DNA of 64,000 nucleotides, taken from contig CAVTCZ010000005.1 in assembly GCA_963733395.1 (NCBI GenBank), positions 186,001-250,000 of the forward strand. The letters are read 5' to 3'. Position numbers and translations under genes: made by a program. Origin of the DNA: JADKAV01 sp963733395. GTDB taxonomy: Bacteria > Actinomycetota > Actinomycetes > S36-B12 > UBA10799. This document shows positions 10,719 to 20,400 of the stretch, one piece after another (the first letter of the stretch is position 1; the number at the start of each line of letters is the position of its first letter). The notes beneath the pieces were generated by a model. That model made no database searches. It was not told the origin of the DNA and was given only the letters and a program-made list of their open reading frames with translations.

Positions 10719-10898
10719 GGCAGCGGTCTGCTCGTAGGCGCGCTCGATGTAGGCCTCGAGTTCGGTGGCCTCCACCCGCCACTGGCCGCGGCCCCCGACT
10801 TTGATCGCCCGCAATTCGCCGCTGCGTACGAGGGCGTAGGCCTGTGCCGAGGAGATGTTCAGGGTCTCGGCGACATCGGCGAGCGTCAGGAAGCGCAC
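10680..10898 (-). CDS. Excisionase/MerR-like helix-turn-helix protein
   Basis: Small DNA-binding protein of 72 residues of the excisionase/AlpA-like class. It has the helix-turn-helix TLADVAETLNISSAQAYALV followed by the wing RAIKVGGRGQWRVE. The GTG start is preceded by GGGAGG 8 bases upstream; an ATG six codons earlier is possible but would lie inside that ribosome-binding site. It diverges from the MinD/CpaE-like ATPase gene, and its stop lies inside the end of the gene at 10233. Such proteins often bind tandem direct repeats, and a set of phased repeats lies 0.5 kb away. Target unknown. Confidence 0.82.
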   Translation of the reverse strand: MRFLTLADVAETLNISSAQAYALVRSGELRAIKVGGRGQWRVEATELEAYIERAYEQTAALLDGAEHGSDLN

Positions 10899-10958
10899 GC
10901 CCCGATCCTCCCACATCGCATAATGGGCCAAAAGCCTTGCAGACACCCTGGGGAAACG

Positions 10959-11969
10959 TTGCCGCTGACGATGGTGCTCGGTCGCACCGGGCAGGCGTGG
11001 GAGGGTGCGCTGCTGGCCCAGTTGGCCGCGCACGCCGCCAGCGTGGCCGAATGCCGCACCGTCGTGGAACTGCTCGTCACCGCCGAGGTGGAGTCGCCGC
11101 AAGTGGTCGTGGTGCCCGAGGACTTCCCGCGACTGCCGGAGGCGCTGGCGCGATTGCGCGGACTCACGCCGGTCGTGGTCGTGGGTCGCGGACCCGGTGC
11201 GGATTGTTCCCCGGAGCAGGCGGACCTCGACGACCTGTTGGGCGCACTGGCCGGACCCCCGGGGCCGTCCGGACGCCTGGTCGCGGTGTGGGGTCCGCCG
11301 GGTTCCTGGGGTGTGACCAGCGTTGCGGTGGGCCTGGCCCGTAGCCTCAGCCGGCGCGAGCCGACCCTGCTGATCGACGCGAACGTGCACGCTCCGACAG
11401 TGGGTGACCTGCTGGACGTCCCGCTCGGCGGGCTGCTGCACGCCTGTCTGGCCGCGGACCGCGGCACCGCAGACGTGGCCGGGCGCCCGGTGAGCCGCGC
11501 GCTGTCGGTGCTCTCGGGGGTCGACCCGGCCATGTACCCGGCCGTGCACCCGGGCGCACTGCAGCAGGTGCTCGATGCCGCCCGGACCCGCTACGCCCAG
11601 GTCGTGGTGGACGTGGACTCCGCCGTGGACCCCGCCGGTGAGATCGGGTTGGTACCCGACTGGACGACGGCCACCGCGGTCTGCCTGCGGGCCGCCGACG
11701 AGGTTGTCGTCGTGATCGGGGAATCCGAGGTGGCGCAGCGACGCCTGTGGCGCAGCCTGCCGGCGGTGGCCGACATCCTGCAAGGCCGGGCAACGGTGGT
11801 CGTCAACCGCTGTGCGGACCCGCGACGCACCACTCGGCGACTGGCCCGCCGGCTCGGCGACTTCCTGCCCGAGGCGGCCGTCGGCTGGATCCCCGGTCGC
11901 ATCGACGAGGCGTCCCTGGCCCCCATCGTCGCGGAACTGGCCCGCGAGCCCGCTGCCGGCGGGCGGTAG
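10959..11969 (+). CDS. MinD/CpaE-like P-loop protein (septum-site Ssd type) with degenerate Walker A
   Basis: Protein of about 336 residues. An N-terminal receiver-like region (VELLVTAEVESPQVVVV) is followed by a MinD/ParA-type domain with LLIDANVHAPTVGDLL and VVVDVDSAVDP. The Walker A position reads GPPGSWGVTS, with no lysine in the usual places, so ATP hydrolysis is doubtful. The family includes actinobacterial Ssd and the pilus protein CpaE; no pilus genes lie nearby. The start is uncertain: ATG 10923 overlaps a CATAAT box, TTG 10959 (chosen) has GGGGAA close by, and ATG 10971 is a third option. Confidence 0.72.
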   Translation: MPLTMVLGRTGQAWEGALLAQLAAHAASVAECRTVVELLVTAEVESPQVVVVPEDFPRLPEALARLRGLTPVVVVGRGPGADCSPEQADLDDLLGALAGPPGPSGRLVAVWGPPGSWGVTSVAVGLARSLSRREPTLLIDANVHAPTVGDLLDVPLGGLLHACLAADRGTADVAGRPVSRALSVLSGVDPAMYPAVHPGALQQVLDAARTRYAQVVVDVDSAVDPAGEIGLVPDWTTATAVCLRAADEVVVVIGESEVAQRRLWRSLPAVADILQGRATVVVNRCADPRRTTRRLARRLGDFLPEAAVGWIPGRIDEASLAPIVAELAREPAAGGR

Positions 11970-11972
11970 CCT
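11967..11972 (+). promoter_or_regulatory. -10 box of the HAD gene (TAGCCT), leaderless
   Basis: TAGCCT spans the stop codon of the upstream ATPase gene (TAG at 11967-11969) and ends 6 bases before the ATG at 11979, so the HAD gene probably has its own leaderless transcript. Confidence 0.5.
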
Positions 11973-11978
11973 GGCGAT

Positions 11979-12626
11979 ATGCCACTGTCCGGTCTCATCG
12001 TCGATTGGGGCGGTGTGCTCACCATCGGTATGCACGAGGCCATGGGTTCGTGGGTCCAGGACGAGGCCATCGATATCAACGCCTACATCTCCGTCATGCG
12101 GGACTGGCTGGGGCCGGACTACGCGGTGGAGGCGGCGTTCAACCCCATCCACGCCCTCGAGCGGGGCGAGATCGAGGTGCCGGAGTTCGAGACGCACCTG
12201 GCGGAGGCGTTGACGCAGCGCACTGGGCAACCGATCGACGCCGACGGCCTGTTGAACCGGATGTTCCGGTTCTTCCGGCACAGCCCCGACATGATCGCGC
12301 TGGTCCGCCGGGCCAAGGAGCAGGGCATCCGGACCGCGTTGCTGAGCAACTCCTGGGGCAACAACTACCCGCAGGACCTGTTCGACGGGATGTTCGACGT
12401 GGTCGTCATCTCCGGGGAGGTCGGGATGCGCAAGCCCGACGCGGAGATCTTCCACCACACGCTCGAGGCGATCGGCCTGACGGCGCAGCAGTGCGTCTTC
12501 GTGGACGACCTGCTGCCCAATGTGCGCGCCGCCCGGGAGTTGGGCTTCGTGGCTGTGCATCACACCGACTACGCCACCACGGCCGCCGAACTGGACGCCC
12601 TGTTCGACATGGAGTTGTCGCACTGA
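11979..12626 (+). CDS. HAD-superfamily hydrolase, subfamily IA
   Basis: Soluble hydrolase-like protein of 215 residues. Motif I is LIVDWGGVLT, with the nucleophile Asp but Gly where phosphatases have the second Asp; motif II is LLSNSW; motif III has the Lys in GMRKPDAEIF; motif IV is CVFVDDLLPNV. The DxGGV form of motif I is common in epoxide-hydrolase-N or Acad10-like members, for which the reaction is often unknown. Substrate cannot be told from sequence. Confidence 0.85.
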   Translation: MPLSGLIVDWGGVLTIGMHEAMGSWVQDEAIDINAYISVMRDWLGPDYAVEAAFNPIHALERGEIEVPEFETHLAEALTQRTGQPIDADGLLNRMFRFFRHSPDMIALVRRAKEQGIRTALLSNSWGNNYPQDLFDGMFDVVVISGEVGMRKPDAEIFHHTLEAIGLTAQQCVFVDDLLPNVRAARELGFVAVHHTDYATTAAELDALFDMELSH

Positions 12627-12932
12627 GCTGCGGCCGGTGACAGCGGCGCCGGACCGTCCAGTCGAATGGGCCCTCGGCTGCGGGCGTCTCGCGGTGGCTT
12701 CGTCGCCGGCTTCAACTGTGGCAGTGACCAGCGGCGTCCGTCTCAGGTCCCAGACAACTCGCGCGCCACCGTCACACACCCGCACGCCGTCACTTCGCGA
12801 CCAGCGACAGACTCCGTCGACAGGGACTGCACAGCGGCACGAACGCCTGGATGCGCGAGGCCAGCGCCCGGCGCGGAACCATGGCACGAGACGGTGTGAC
12901 AATGGACCCACGGATCAGAAAGGCGGGTAACC
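12627..12932. other. Intergenic stretch without a recognisable gene
   Basis: About 300 bases between the HAD and WS/DGAT genes. Open frames here are shadows with no protein-like composition. The end carries GAAAGGCGGG, a ribosome-binding site for the GTG at 12933. No clear hairpin or repeat was seen. Confidence 0.6.
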
Positions 12933-14357
12933 GTGCCGGATCGCCTGAGTGCGCTGGATGTCTCGTTCTTGTACCTCGAGGATGAAACCACGCCCATGCA
13001 TGTCGGCGAGATGCTGGTCTTCCAGGCCCCCGACAGCGGTTTCGACTACGACCGCCTGGTCACCCTGATCCGCCGTCGCATCGCCTTCGTCCCGCGCTAC
13101 CGGCAGCGGGTGCGCTGGGTGCCCGGTCGACTGGCCAATCCGGTGTGGGTGGACGATCAGGACTTCGACGTCGCCTTCCACGTCCGCCGCTCGGCGCTGC
13201 CGTCTCCGGGATCCGACGGCCAACTGCGGGAACTGGCCGCGCGGATCATGAGTCGGCCGCTGGACCGGGCCCGACCCCTGTGGGAGGTCTACCTGGTCGA
13301 GGGCCTCGAGGGCGGCCGGTTCGCCATCCTCACCAAGACCCACCACGCCTTGATCGACGGTGTTGCCGGTGTCGACATCGGGCAGGTCATCCTGGATCCC
13401 AGCCCGGACCCCAAGCCGGCGCCGGATCTGCACTGGAACCCCTCGCAGGAACCCAGTGGTGCCGAGTTGGTGGCAGGTGCGGTGGTGGACACGATCCGGC
13501 GGCCGGCAGGCGTCGTCGACTCCGCGCGCAAGGGCCTCGCCGACGTCAGCGAGTCCGCCGCGTCGGCGCTGCGCCATGCCGGCGGGCTGGTCTCGGCGTT
13601 GTGGACCGCGGCCCGGCCGCCGGCGGAGAGCCCGCTGAACGTCCCGATCGGGGCGCAGCGCCGGTTCGGCACGGCCACGCTGGACCTCGAGGACTTCAAA
13701 CGCATCCGCCGGTACCACGGCGGAACCATCAACGACGTCGTCCTCGCCGTCATCGCCGGGGCGTTGCGCGCCTGGCTGATGACCCGGCAGGAGAACGTCG
13801 GCAGCCGGCACACCATTCGGGCGATGGTCCCGGTCAGCGTGCAGGAGGCCGGTGACCGGCGTCCGGGCAACCGGGTGGCGGCGTTCATCGTGGATCTGCC
13901 CACCGGCGAGCAGGACCCGGTGGTGCGGCTCAACCGGATCAGTTTCGAGATGGCCCAGCACTCCGAGGGCGGTCATATGGTCGCCGCGCCCACGCTGGTC
14001 GCCCTCACCGGATTCGCCCCGCCGACCCTGCACGCCATGGGCGCGCGGCTGGCAGGTGACCTGTCCCGGCGGGTGGCCAACATCGTCGTCACCAACGTTC
14101 CCGGCCCGCAGACGCCGCTGTACGTCGCCGGTGCCCAACTGCTCGGCGCCTACCCGATCCTGCCCCTGGTGAAGAACATGGCGGTGAGCATCGGGCTGAC
14201 CTCCTACAACGGGGGTGTGTTCTTCGGCCTCAACGCCGATCGGGACGCGATGGACGACATCGACGTGCTCACCGCCTGCATCGCGGAGGGCATGGACGAG
14301 TTGCTCGACACGACCCGAAAGACCCGTACCCGCGCAAAACGCGCCCGGAGGGACTAA
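12933..14357 (+). CDS. Wax ester synthase / diacylglycerol acyltransferase (WS/DGAT)
   Basis: Protein of 474 residues of the bacterial WS/DGAT family, which transfers acyl groups from acyl-CoA to diacylglycerol or fatty alcohols to make storage lipid. The start PDRLSALDVSFLYLE is typical. The catalytic HHALIDG motif (His137-His138, Asp142) is intact, and NDVVLAVIAGALRAWL and VTNVPGPQ are family signatures. GTG start with AAAGGCGGG upstream. A patatin gene follows 60 bases later, so storage-lipid making and breakdown may be linked. Confidence 0.92.
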   Translation: MPDRLSALDVSFLYLEDETTPMHVGEMLVFQAPDSGFDYDRLVTLIRRRIAFVPRYRQRVRWVPGRLANPVWVDDQDFDVAFHVRRSALPSPGSDGQLRELAARIMSRPLDRARPLWEVYLVEGLEGGRFAILTKTHHALIDGVAGVDIGQVILDPSPDPKPAPDLHWNPSQEPSGAELVAGAVVDTIRRPAGVVDSARKGLADVSESAASALRHAGGLVSALWTAARPPAESPLNVPIGAQRRFGTATLDLEDFKRIRRYHGGTINDVVLAVIAGALRAWLMTRQENVGSRHTIRAMVPVSVQEAGDRRPGNRVAAFIVDLPTGEQDPVVRLNRISFEMAQHSEGGHMVAAPTLVALTGFAPPTLHAMGARLAGDLSRRVANIVVTNVPGPQTPLYVAGAQLLGAYPILPLVKNMAVSIGLTSYNGGVFFGLNADRDAMDDIDVLTACIAEGMDELLDTTRKTRTRAKRARRD

Positions 14358-14417
14358 CGTACCGGCGAGTAGCGTTTTTCACGGCAGCGATGTCGGGAAT
14401 GGAGGACACGACCGATC

Positions 14418-15416
14418 ATGGCCACGAAGTCGGGTCCCCGTCGCGGCCTCGTGCTCGGCGGCGGCGGCATCCTCGGGGCGGCCTGGATGGTGGGCGCGCT
14501 GAAGGCGATTGAGGACCTCCACGGTTTCGACCCCCGCACGGCGGACTACATCGTCGGCACGTCGGCCGGATCGGTGCTGTCGGCCCTGCTCGGTGCCGGT
14601 GTCAGTGTCGAACACCTCATCGATCACCAGCGTGGGCACGCGATCACCGACGGCCCGCTGACCGGCTATTCCTGGGACTACGAGAAGGCGACTGGCAGCC
14701 ACCGGCCCAGCCTTCCCCGCCTGCTCGGGCCCGGCAGTGGCAAGCTGATCCGCCGCACGCTGTCCGGCGGCGCCCGCAAGATGCCGCCGACTGCGGTGTT
14801 GTCCGCCTTCCTGCCGGCCGGCAAGGGTTCATTGGACCGCGTCGGACACCTGGTCGAGGCCTTCACCCCGTACGGGGAGTGGTCCCCGCACGACAACGTG
14901 TGGATCGTTGCGCTGGACTACGAGAGTGGCCGCCGGGTTGCGTTCGGCCACGACAACGCCCCGGACGTCGCATTGTCGGAGGCGGTGATGGCCAGTTGCG
15001 CGATCCCGGGATGGTTCCGACCGATGACCATCGAGGGCCGCACGTACATCGACGGCGGTGCCTGGTCGGCCACGTCGGCGGATCTGCTGGCCGGCCTGGA
15101 TCTCGACGAGGTCTACGTGTTGGCCCCGATGTTGTCGTTCGCCATGGACCAGCCCGACACGATGCTGGGCAGGGTCGAGCGGCGCTGGCGGGTGCAGGTG
15201 ACCAAGCGGTGCGTGCACGAGGTCGACAAGGTCCGCGCCGGTGGCGCCGACGTCACGGTCCTCGGCCCCGGGCCGGAGGACCTCGAGGCGATGGGGGCCA
15301 ACGTCATGGACAACAGCCGCCGGCTGGGCGTGCTCGAGACCTCCCTGAAGACCTCCGTCGAAGCCCTGCGCGACCCCGACCGGGTCGGCCCCGACCACCT
15401 GGCCGACGTCAGTTGA
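14418..15416 (+). CDS. Patatin-like phospholipase
   Basis: Protein of 332 residues with a patatin-type Ser-Asp dyad. The oxyanion loop is GGGGILG (from residue 14), the nucleophile is Ser49 in GTSAG and the catalytic Asp lies in IDGGAW (about 212). These residues are what is needed for acyl-hydrolase action on phospholipid or acylglycerol. There is no signal peptide, so it is probably cytosolic. GGAGG precedes the ATG. Its stop overlaps the next gene (TTGA). Confidence 0.92.
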   Translation: MATKSGPRRGLVLGGGGILGAAWMVGALKAIEDLHGFDPRTADYIVGTSAGSVLSALLGAGVSVEHLIDHQRGHAITDGPLTGYSWDYEKATGSHRPSLPRLLGPGSGKLIRRTLSGGARKMPPTAVLSAFLPAGKGSLDRVGHLVEAFTPYGEWSPHDNVWIVALDYESGRRVAFGHDNAPDVALSEAVMASCAIPGWFRPMTIEGRTYIDGGAWSATSADLLAGLDLDEVYVLAPMLSFAMDQPDTMLGRVERRWRVQVTKRCVHEVDKVRAGGADVTVLGPGPEDLEAMGANVMDNSRRLGVLETSLKTSVEALRDPDRVGPDHLADVS

Positions 15417-15784
15417 TCCGCGCGTACGTGCCCAGCACCTTGCCCGAGGTCGTGAGCTGGTACGAGACCGGCGCGGTGCCCGCGGGCACCCGGGTCAACG
15501 CTGTCACCGATGCCTTGCGCCGGGACCACCCGGACGCCGACGAGGAGGAGTTGGAGTTCCTGGCCACCAAGGCCGCCGAGGAGACCTCCACCGTCGCTGC
15601 CATGACCTCCGGGAAACGGCGCGCGACGCTGGCCATCGACCTGGACCCCGGGGCCGCCGACCTCGTGGCCGGCGGCTCGACGTCGATGACCACGACCGCG
15701 GAGGTCCCCGTTCCCCACTGGGCGGCGCTGTTCGTGGACGACCTGGAGTGGTACGCGGTGGCGGAGATCCCGCACCTGAGTTGA
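15413..15784 (+). CDS. DUF6912-like small protein
   Basis: Protein of 123 residues that starts at TTG overlapping the patatin stop. The opening (IRAYVPSTLPEVVSWYETG) resembles small actinobacterial proteins grouped as DUF6912, which start RVYVPATL. It is acidic and soluble, with a conserved-looking EELEFLATKAAEE helix. The function is unknown. The TTGA overlap suggests translational coupling to the patatin gene. Confidence 0.72.
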   Translation: MIRAYVPSTLPEVVSWYETGAVPAGTRVNAVTDALRRDHPDADEEELEFLATKAAEETSTVAAMTSGKRRATLAIDLDPGAADLVAGGSTSMTTTAEVPVPHWAALFVDDLEWYAVAEIPHLS

Positions 15785-15828
15785 GCGAGGACTCGCCACG
15801 CCGGGCAGACAGATGGAAGGATCGGCCT

Positions 15829-17457
15829 ATGGATGCCGTCACGCAGATCCCGCCGATCGAGAACGAACCCAATCGCCTCTACGAGCCCGGATCGCCGCAT
15901 CGGGTCGCGTTGCAGGCGCGGTTGGCGCAGATGGGCAGCCAGGGTGCCATCGACCTGCCGATGTACGTCGACGGGCAGTGGACCATGGGCGGGGGGTCGC
16001 GAACGAAGGTCGTGCAGCCGCACGCGCACAAGCACACGCTGGGCACCTTGCGCAACGCCACCCGCAAGGATGCGTCGGCGGCGGTGGCCGCGGCCCGGAA
16101 GGCGGCCCCGGCGTGGCGGGCGATGTCGTTCGACGACCGGGCGGCGATCTTCCTGAAGGCGGCGGATCTGCTGGCCGGCCCGTGGCGTGACACGCTCAAC
16201 GCCGCCACCATGCTCGGTCAGTCGAAGACGGCCTTCCAGGCCGAGATCGACGCCGCCTGCGAACTCATCGACTTCTGGCGCTTCAACGTGAAGTTCGCCG
16301 CCGAGATACAGCGCGAGCAACCGCTCTCCGGCCCGGGCGTCTGGAACTCCAGCGACCACCGGCCGCTGGAGGGCTTCGTCTACGCCATCACCCCGTTCAA
16401 CTTCACGGCCATCGCCGGGAACCTGCCGACCGCGCCGGCGCTGATGGGCAACGTGGTCGTGTGGAAGCCTGCGCCCACGCAGCAGTTCGCCGCGCACTAC
16501 TTGATGCAACTGCTCGAGGAGGCGGGGTTGCCGCCGGGGGTCATCAACATGGTCACCGGCGACGGCATCGCAGTGTCCGACATCGCGTTGTACAGCCCGG
16601 ATCTCGCCGGGATCCACTTCACCGGTTCCACGCCGGTGTTCCACCTGTTGTGGCGCGCAGTCGGCGAGAACATCGACAAATACCGCTCGTATCCGCGGCT
16701 GGTCGGGGAGACCGGTGGCAAGGACTTCGTCTTCGCCCACCCGTCCGCCGACCCGGCGGTGCTGACCACGGCCCTGATCCGCGGCGCCTACGAGTTCCAG
16801 GGGCAGAAGTGCTCGGCGGCCTCGCGGGCCTACGTCCCACGCAGCGTGTGGAAGGTCATGAAGGACGACTTCCTGGGCAAGGTCGACGGTCTGAGCATGG
16901 GTCCGGTCACCGATTTCAGCAACTTCATGAGCGCAGTCATCGACGGCAAGGCGTTCGCCAAGGTCTCAGGGGCGATCGAGCGCGCGCGCAAGAACTCGGC
17001 CGTCGACGTCGTGGCCGGTGGCACCTACGACGACAGCGAGGGGTACTTCATCCGCCCGACGGTCGCCCTGAGCAAGGATCCGGCCAACGAGTTCTTCACC
17101 GACGAGTACTTCGGGCCGCTGCTCGGGGTCTACGTGTACGACGACCGCCGGTACTCCTCGGTGATGGAGCAGATGGAAGGCATCGCGAAGTACGCCCTGA
17201 CCGGCGCGTTCATCGCCCAGGACCGTTCGGCGATCGCGCAGGCCCGCGAGTACCTGCGGTACGCGGCGGGCAACTTCTACATCAACGACAAACCCACCGG
17301 TGCGGTCGTCGGTCAGCAACCGTTCGGCGGAGCCCGCGCGTCAGGCACCAACGACAAGGCGGGCGCCGCGCAGAACCTGCTGCGCTGGACCAGCACGAGG
17401 TCGATCAAGGAGACCTTCGTGCCACCCACCGACCACACCCACCCCCACATGAAGTAG
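15829..17457 (+). CDS. pruA: L-glutamate gamma-semialdehyde dehydrogenase (P5C dehydrogenase)
   Basis: Aldehyde dehydrogenase of 542 residues that oxidises L-glutamate gamma-semialdehyde (P5C) to glutamate with NAD, the second step of proline breakdown. The catalytic Glu lies in ETGGKD (about 294) and the catalytic Cys in GQKCSAASR (Cys328); ITPFNFTAIAGNLP is typical of the P5CDH subgroup. The ATG has GGAAGGA upstream; the longer open frame before it overlaps the DUF6912-like gene and is rejected. No proline dehydrogenase is in the window. The next gene uses its product. Confidence 0.95.
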   Translation: MDAVTQIPPIENEPNRLYEPGSPHRVALQARLAQMGSQGAIDLPMYVDGQWTMGGGSRTKVVQPHAHKHTLGTLRNATRKDASAAVAAARKAAPAWRAMSFDDRAAIFLKAADLLAGPWRDTLNAATMLGQSKTAFQAEIDAACELIDFWRFNVKFAAEIQREQPLSGPGVWNSSDHRPLEGFVYAITPFNFTAIAGNLPTAPALMGNVVVWKPAPTQQFAAHYLMQLLEEAGLPPGVINMVTGDGIAVSDIALYSPDLAGIHFTGSTPVFHLLWRAVGENIDKYRSYPRLVGETGGKDFVFAHPSADPAVLTTALIRGAYEFQGQKCSAASRAYVPRSVWKVMKDDFLGKVDGLSMGPVTDFSNFMSAVIDGKAFAKVSGAIERARKNSAVDVVAGGTYDDSEGYFIRPTVALSKDPANEFFTDEYFGPLLGVYVYDDRRYSSVMEQMEGIAKYALTGAFIAQDRSAIAQAREYLRYAAGNFYINDKPTGAVVGQQPFGGARASGTNDKAGAAQNLLRWTSTRSIKETFVPPTDHTHPHMK

Positions 17458-17464
17458 GTCCGAC

Positions 17465-20400
17465 GTGACAGACGATTCGCTCACCGACTTGCTGACCGCC
17501 GCACAGAAAGTCGCGGCCCAGGCCAAACCCGTCGAGTTCGAGGTCGACCTGGCCGATTTCCTGCCCCGGTTCTACGAGGACGTCGCGCCCGAGGACCTCA
17601 TGGGCAAGGATCCGATCGACGTGGTCGGCCCGGCCACCCACATGCTGCGACTGGGGGCGAATCGCCCGCAGGGCACCGCGGTGGTGGACGTGTTCACCCC
17701 GACTGTGGCCGCCAACGAATGGACGTGCGGTCACACGGTGGTGCAGGTGGTCACCGATGACATGCCGTTCCTGCTCGACTCCGTGGTCGCGGCGATCACG
17801 GAGCAGGGCAAGTCGCTGCACCTGCTCGCACACCCGATCTTCTCGGTGGAGCGCGACGTTGCCGGCGGTCTGCGGGCGGTACTGGCCGGCTCTCCGGACG
17901 ATGCGCCGGCCGGCGCGACCCGCGAGTCCTGGATCCACCTCGAGATCGACCTCGAGAGCGACCCGGCGAAGCATGCGGCTCTGGAGCGGGTGCTCCAGTC
18001 CGTCCTGCGCGATGTGCGCGAGGCGGTGGAGGACTGGCAGCGGATGACCTCGCAGGCGCTGACGCTGGCCGAGGAGTTGCGCTCCGACGCGCCCCCCAGT
18101 GTTCCTGAGAAGTACACCGAGGAAGCCTCGGAGTTCCTGCAGTGGCTGGGCGAGGGGAACTTCACCTTCCTCGGCTACCGGATGTACGACCTCGTGCGCG
18201 ACCCGGACCCGGTGGCCTTGGTGAGCCAGCCCGGCACCGGGTTGGGACTTCTGCGTTCCGACCGGGTGCAGTCCCAGTCCTTCTCCGAGATGCCGCCCGC
18301 GGTCCGTGCCCACGCCACCGAACCCAGGGTGCTCGTGCTGACCAAGGCGAACTCCCGCTCGACCGTGCACCGGCCGGTGCCGCTGGACTACGTCGGAGTC
18401 AAGCGCTTCGACGAAGCGGGCACCGTGATCGGGGAACACCGGTTCATCGGGCTGTTCACCTCCAGCACCTACAACCAGTCGGTCCTGCAGATCCCGGTGC
18501 TGCGCAGGCGCGTGGACGAGTTGTTCGATCTCACGGGCTTCCCGCCGAACAGCCACAGCGGCAAGGACCTGCTGCAGTTCTGTGAGACGTACCCCCGCGA
18601 CGACTTCTTCCAGACCGATGCCGAGGACCTGTTCCCGATCGCCCGGTCGGTGCTGCAGATCCACCAGCGCCGGCAGACTCGGCTGTTCGCCCGGCACGAC
18701 CGGTACGGCCGCTACGTGTCGGCTCTGGTGTACCTGCCCCGCGACCGCTACAACACCGACGTCCGGGAACGGATCCAGGCCAAGTTGCTGAAGGCGTACG
18801 GTGGCGTCTCTGTGGACCACGCGGCGTTCCTCACCGAGTCGGTGCTGGCCCGCCTGCACATCGTCGTGCACATGCCGCCGCGTACGCCGATACCCGAGAT
18901 CGACGAGGAGGCACTCGAGCGCGAGCTCTCCGATGCCGTGCGGTCCTGGGACGACCATCTGTCACAGGCCCTCATGACCAGTGTCGGGGAGGAACGCGCC
19001 GGGGATCTGTTGGCGACGTTCGCGGGCTCGTTCCCAGAGGCGTACAAGGAGGACGCGACGGCCCGCGAGGCCGTTGCCGACATCCTGAATCTCGAGACCC
19101 TCGGCGACTCCGGGATCTCGGTATCGCTGGCGCAACCGGCGGTATCCGCCTCCCTGCGGGACCGACGGTTCTCGATCTACCGGGCGGGCCCCGCGGTGTC
19201 GCTGGCCTCGGTCATCCCGATCCTCAACGGTTTCGGCGTGGAGGTGCTCGACGAGCGTCCCTACCTGGTGATGGGCCACGACGGCATCGAGCGGCACATC
19301 TACGACTTCGGCCTGCGCCTGCCCGAGGAGGACATGCCGGAGGAGGACACCTTCACCTCCCGGTTCAGCGAGGCCTTCCTGGCCTGCTGGTCCATGCACT
19401 CCGACGCCGACCGGCTCAACACGCTGGTCACCACCGGCGGGCTGGACTGGCGGGAGGTGGCCGCTGCCCGGGCGTGGGTCGAGTACGCCCGTCAGATCGG
19501 CTCGCCGTTCTCCGCGCAGTACATGACCGAGGTGCTGATCTCGCACACCGACATCGTGAAGCTGCTCATCGATCTCTTCGAGGCCCGGCACCACCCGGCG
19601 GCCCACGACGACCGCAAGGCCAAGGCGATCCACCAGGAGATCCTCACGGCGCTGGACTCCGTGGCTTCGTTGGATGACGACCGCGTGATCCGGCAGCTGC
19701 TCGGGATCGTGCTGGCCGTGCTGCGCACGAACTACTACCAGCGCGTCGACGGTGCGGCCAAGCCGTGGCTGTCCTTCAAGATCGACCCGCGGGAGGTCCC
19801 GGGCATGCCGCTGCCGCGGCCGATGTTCGAGATCTTCGTGACCTCGCCACGGGTGTCCGGTGTGCACCTGCGGTTCGGCCGGGTCGCCCGCGGTGGTCTG
19901 CGCTGGAGCGACCGGCGGGAGGACTTCCGCACCGAGGTGCTCGGGCTGGTCAAGGCGCAGATGGTGAAGAACGCCGTCATCGTGCCGGTCGGCTCCAAGG
20001 GCGGTTTCGTGGTCAAGAACCCGCCACCGATGGCCAATCGTGAGGCCTTCATGGCCGAGGGCATCGACTGCTACAAGACCTTCATCAGCGGCTTGCTGGA
20101 CCTGACCGACAATCTGGTGCACGGGCAGGTCGTCCCCCCGCCGGACCTCCATCGCCGTGACGGCGACGACACGTACCTGGTGGTGGCCGCCGACAAGGGC
20201 ACGGCCTCGTTCTCGGACATCGCCAACTCGAAGGCCATCGAATACGGATTCTGGCTCGGTGACGCCTTCGCGTCCGGCGGTTCCGTGGGCTATGACCACA
20301 AGGCCATGGGCATCACCGCGCGCGGTGCGTGGGAGGCCGTCAAACGGCACTTCCTGGAGATGGGCGTCGACACCCAGAGCGAGGACTTCACGGTCGTCGG

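Noticed and set aside
10680..12911. Reverse-strand open frame of about 743 residues opposite the ATPase and HAD genes
   Set aside because: Only its last 72 residues (the HTH protein) resemble a real protein; the rest is antisense to two convincing genes.
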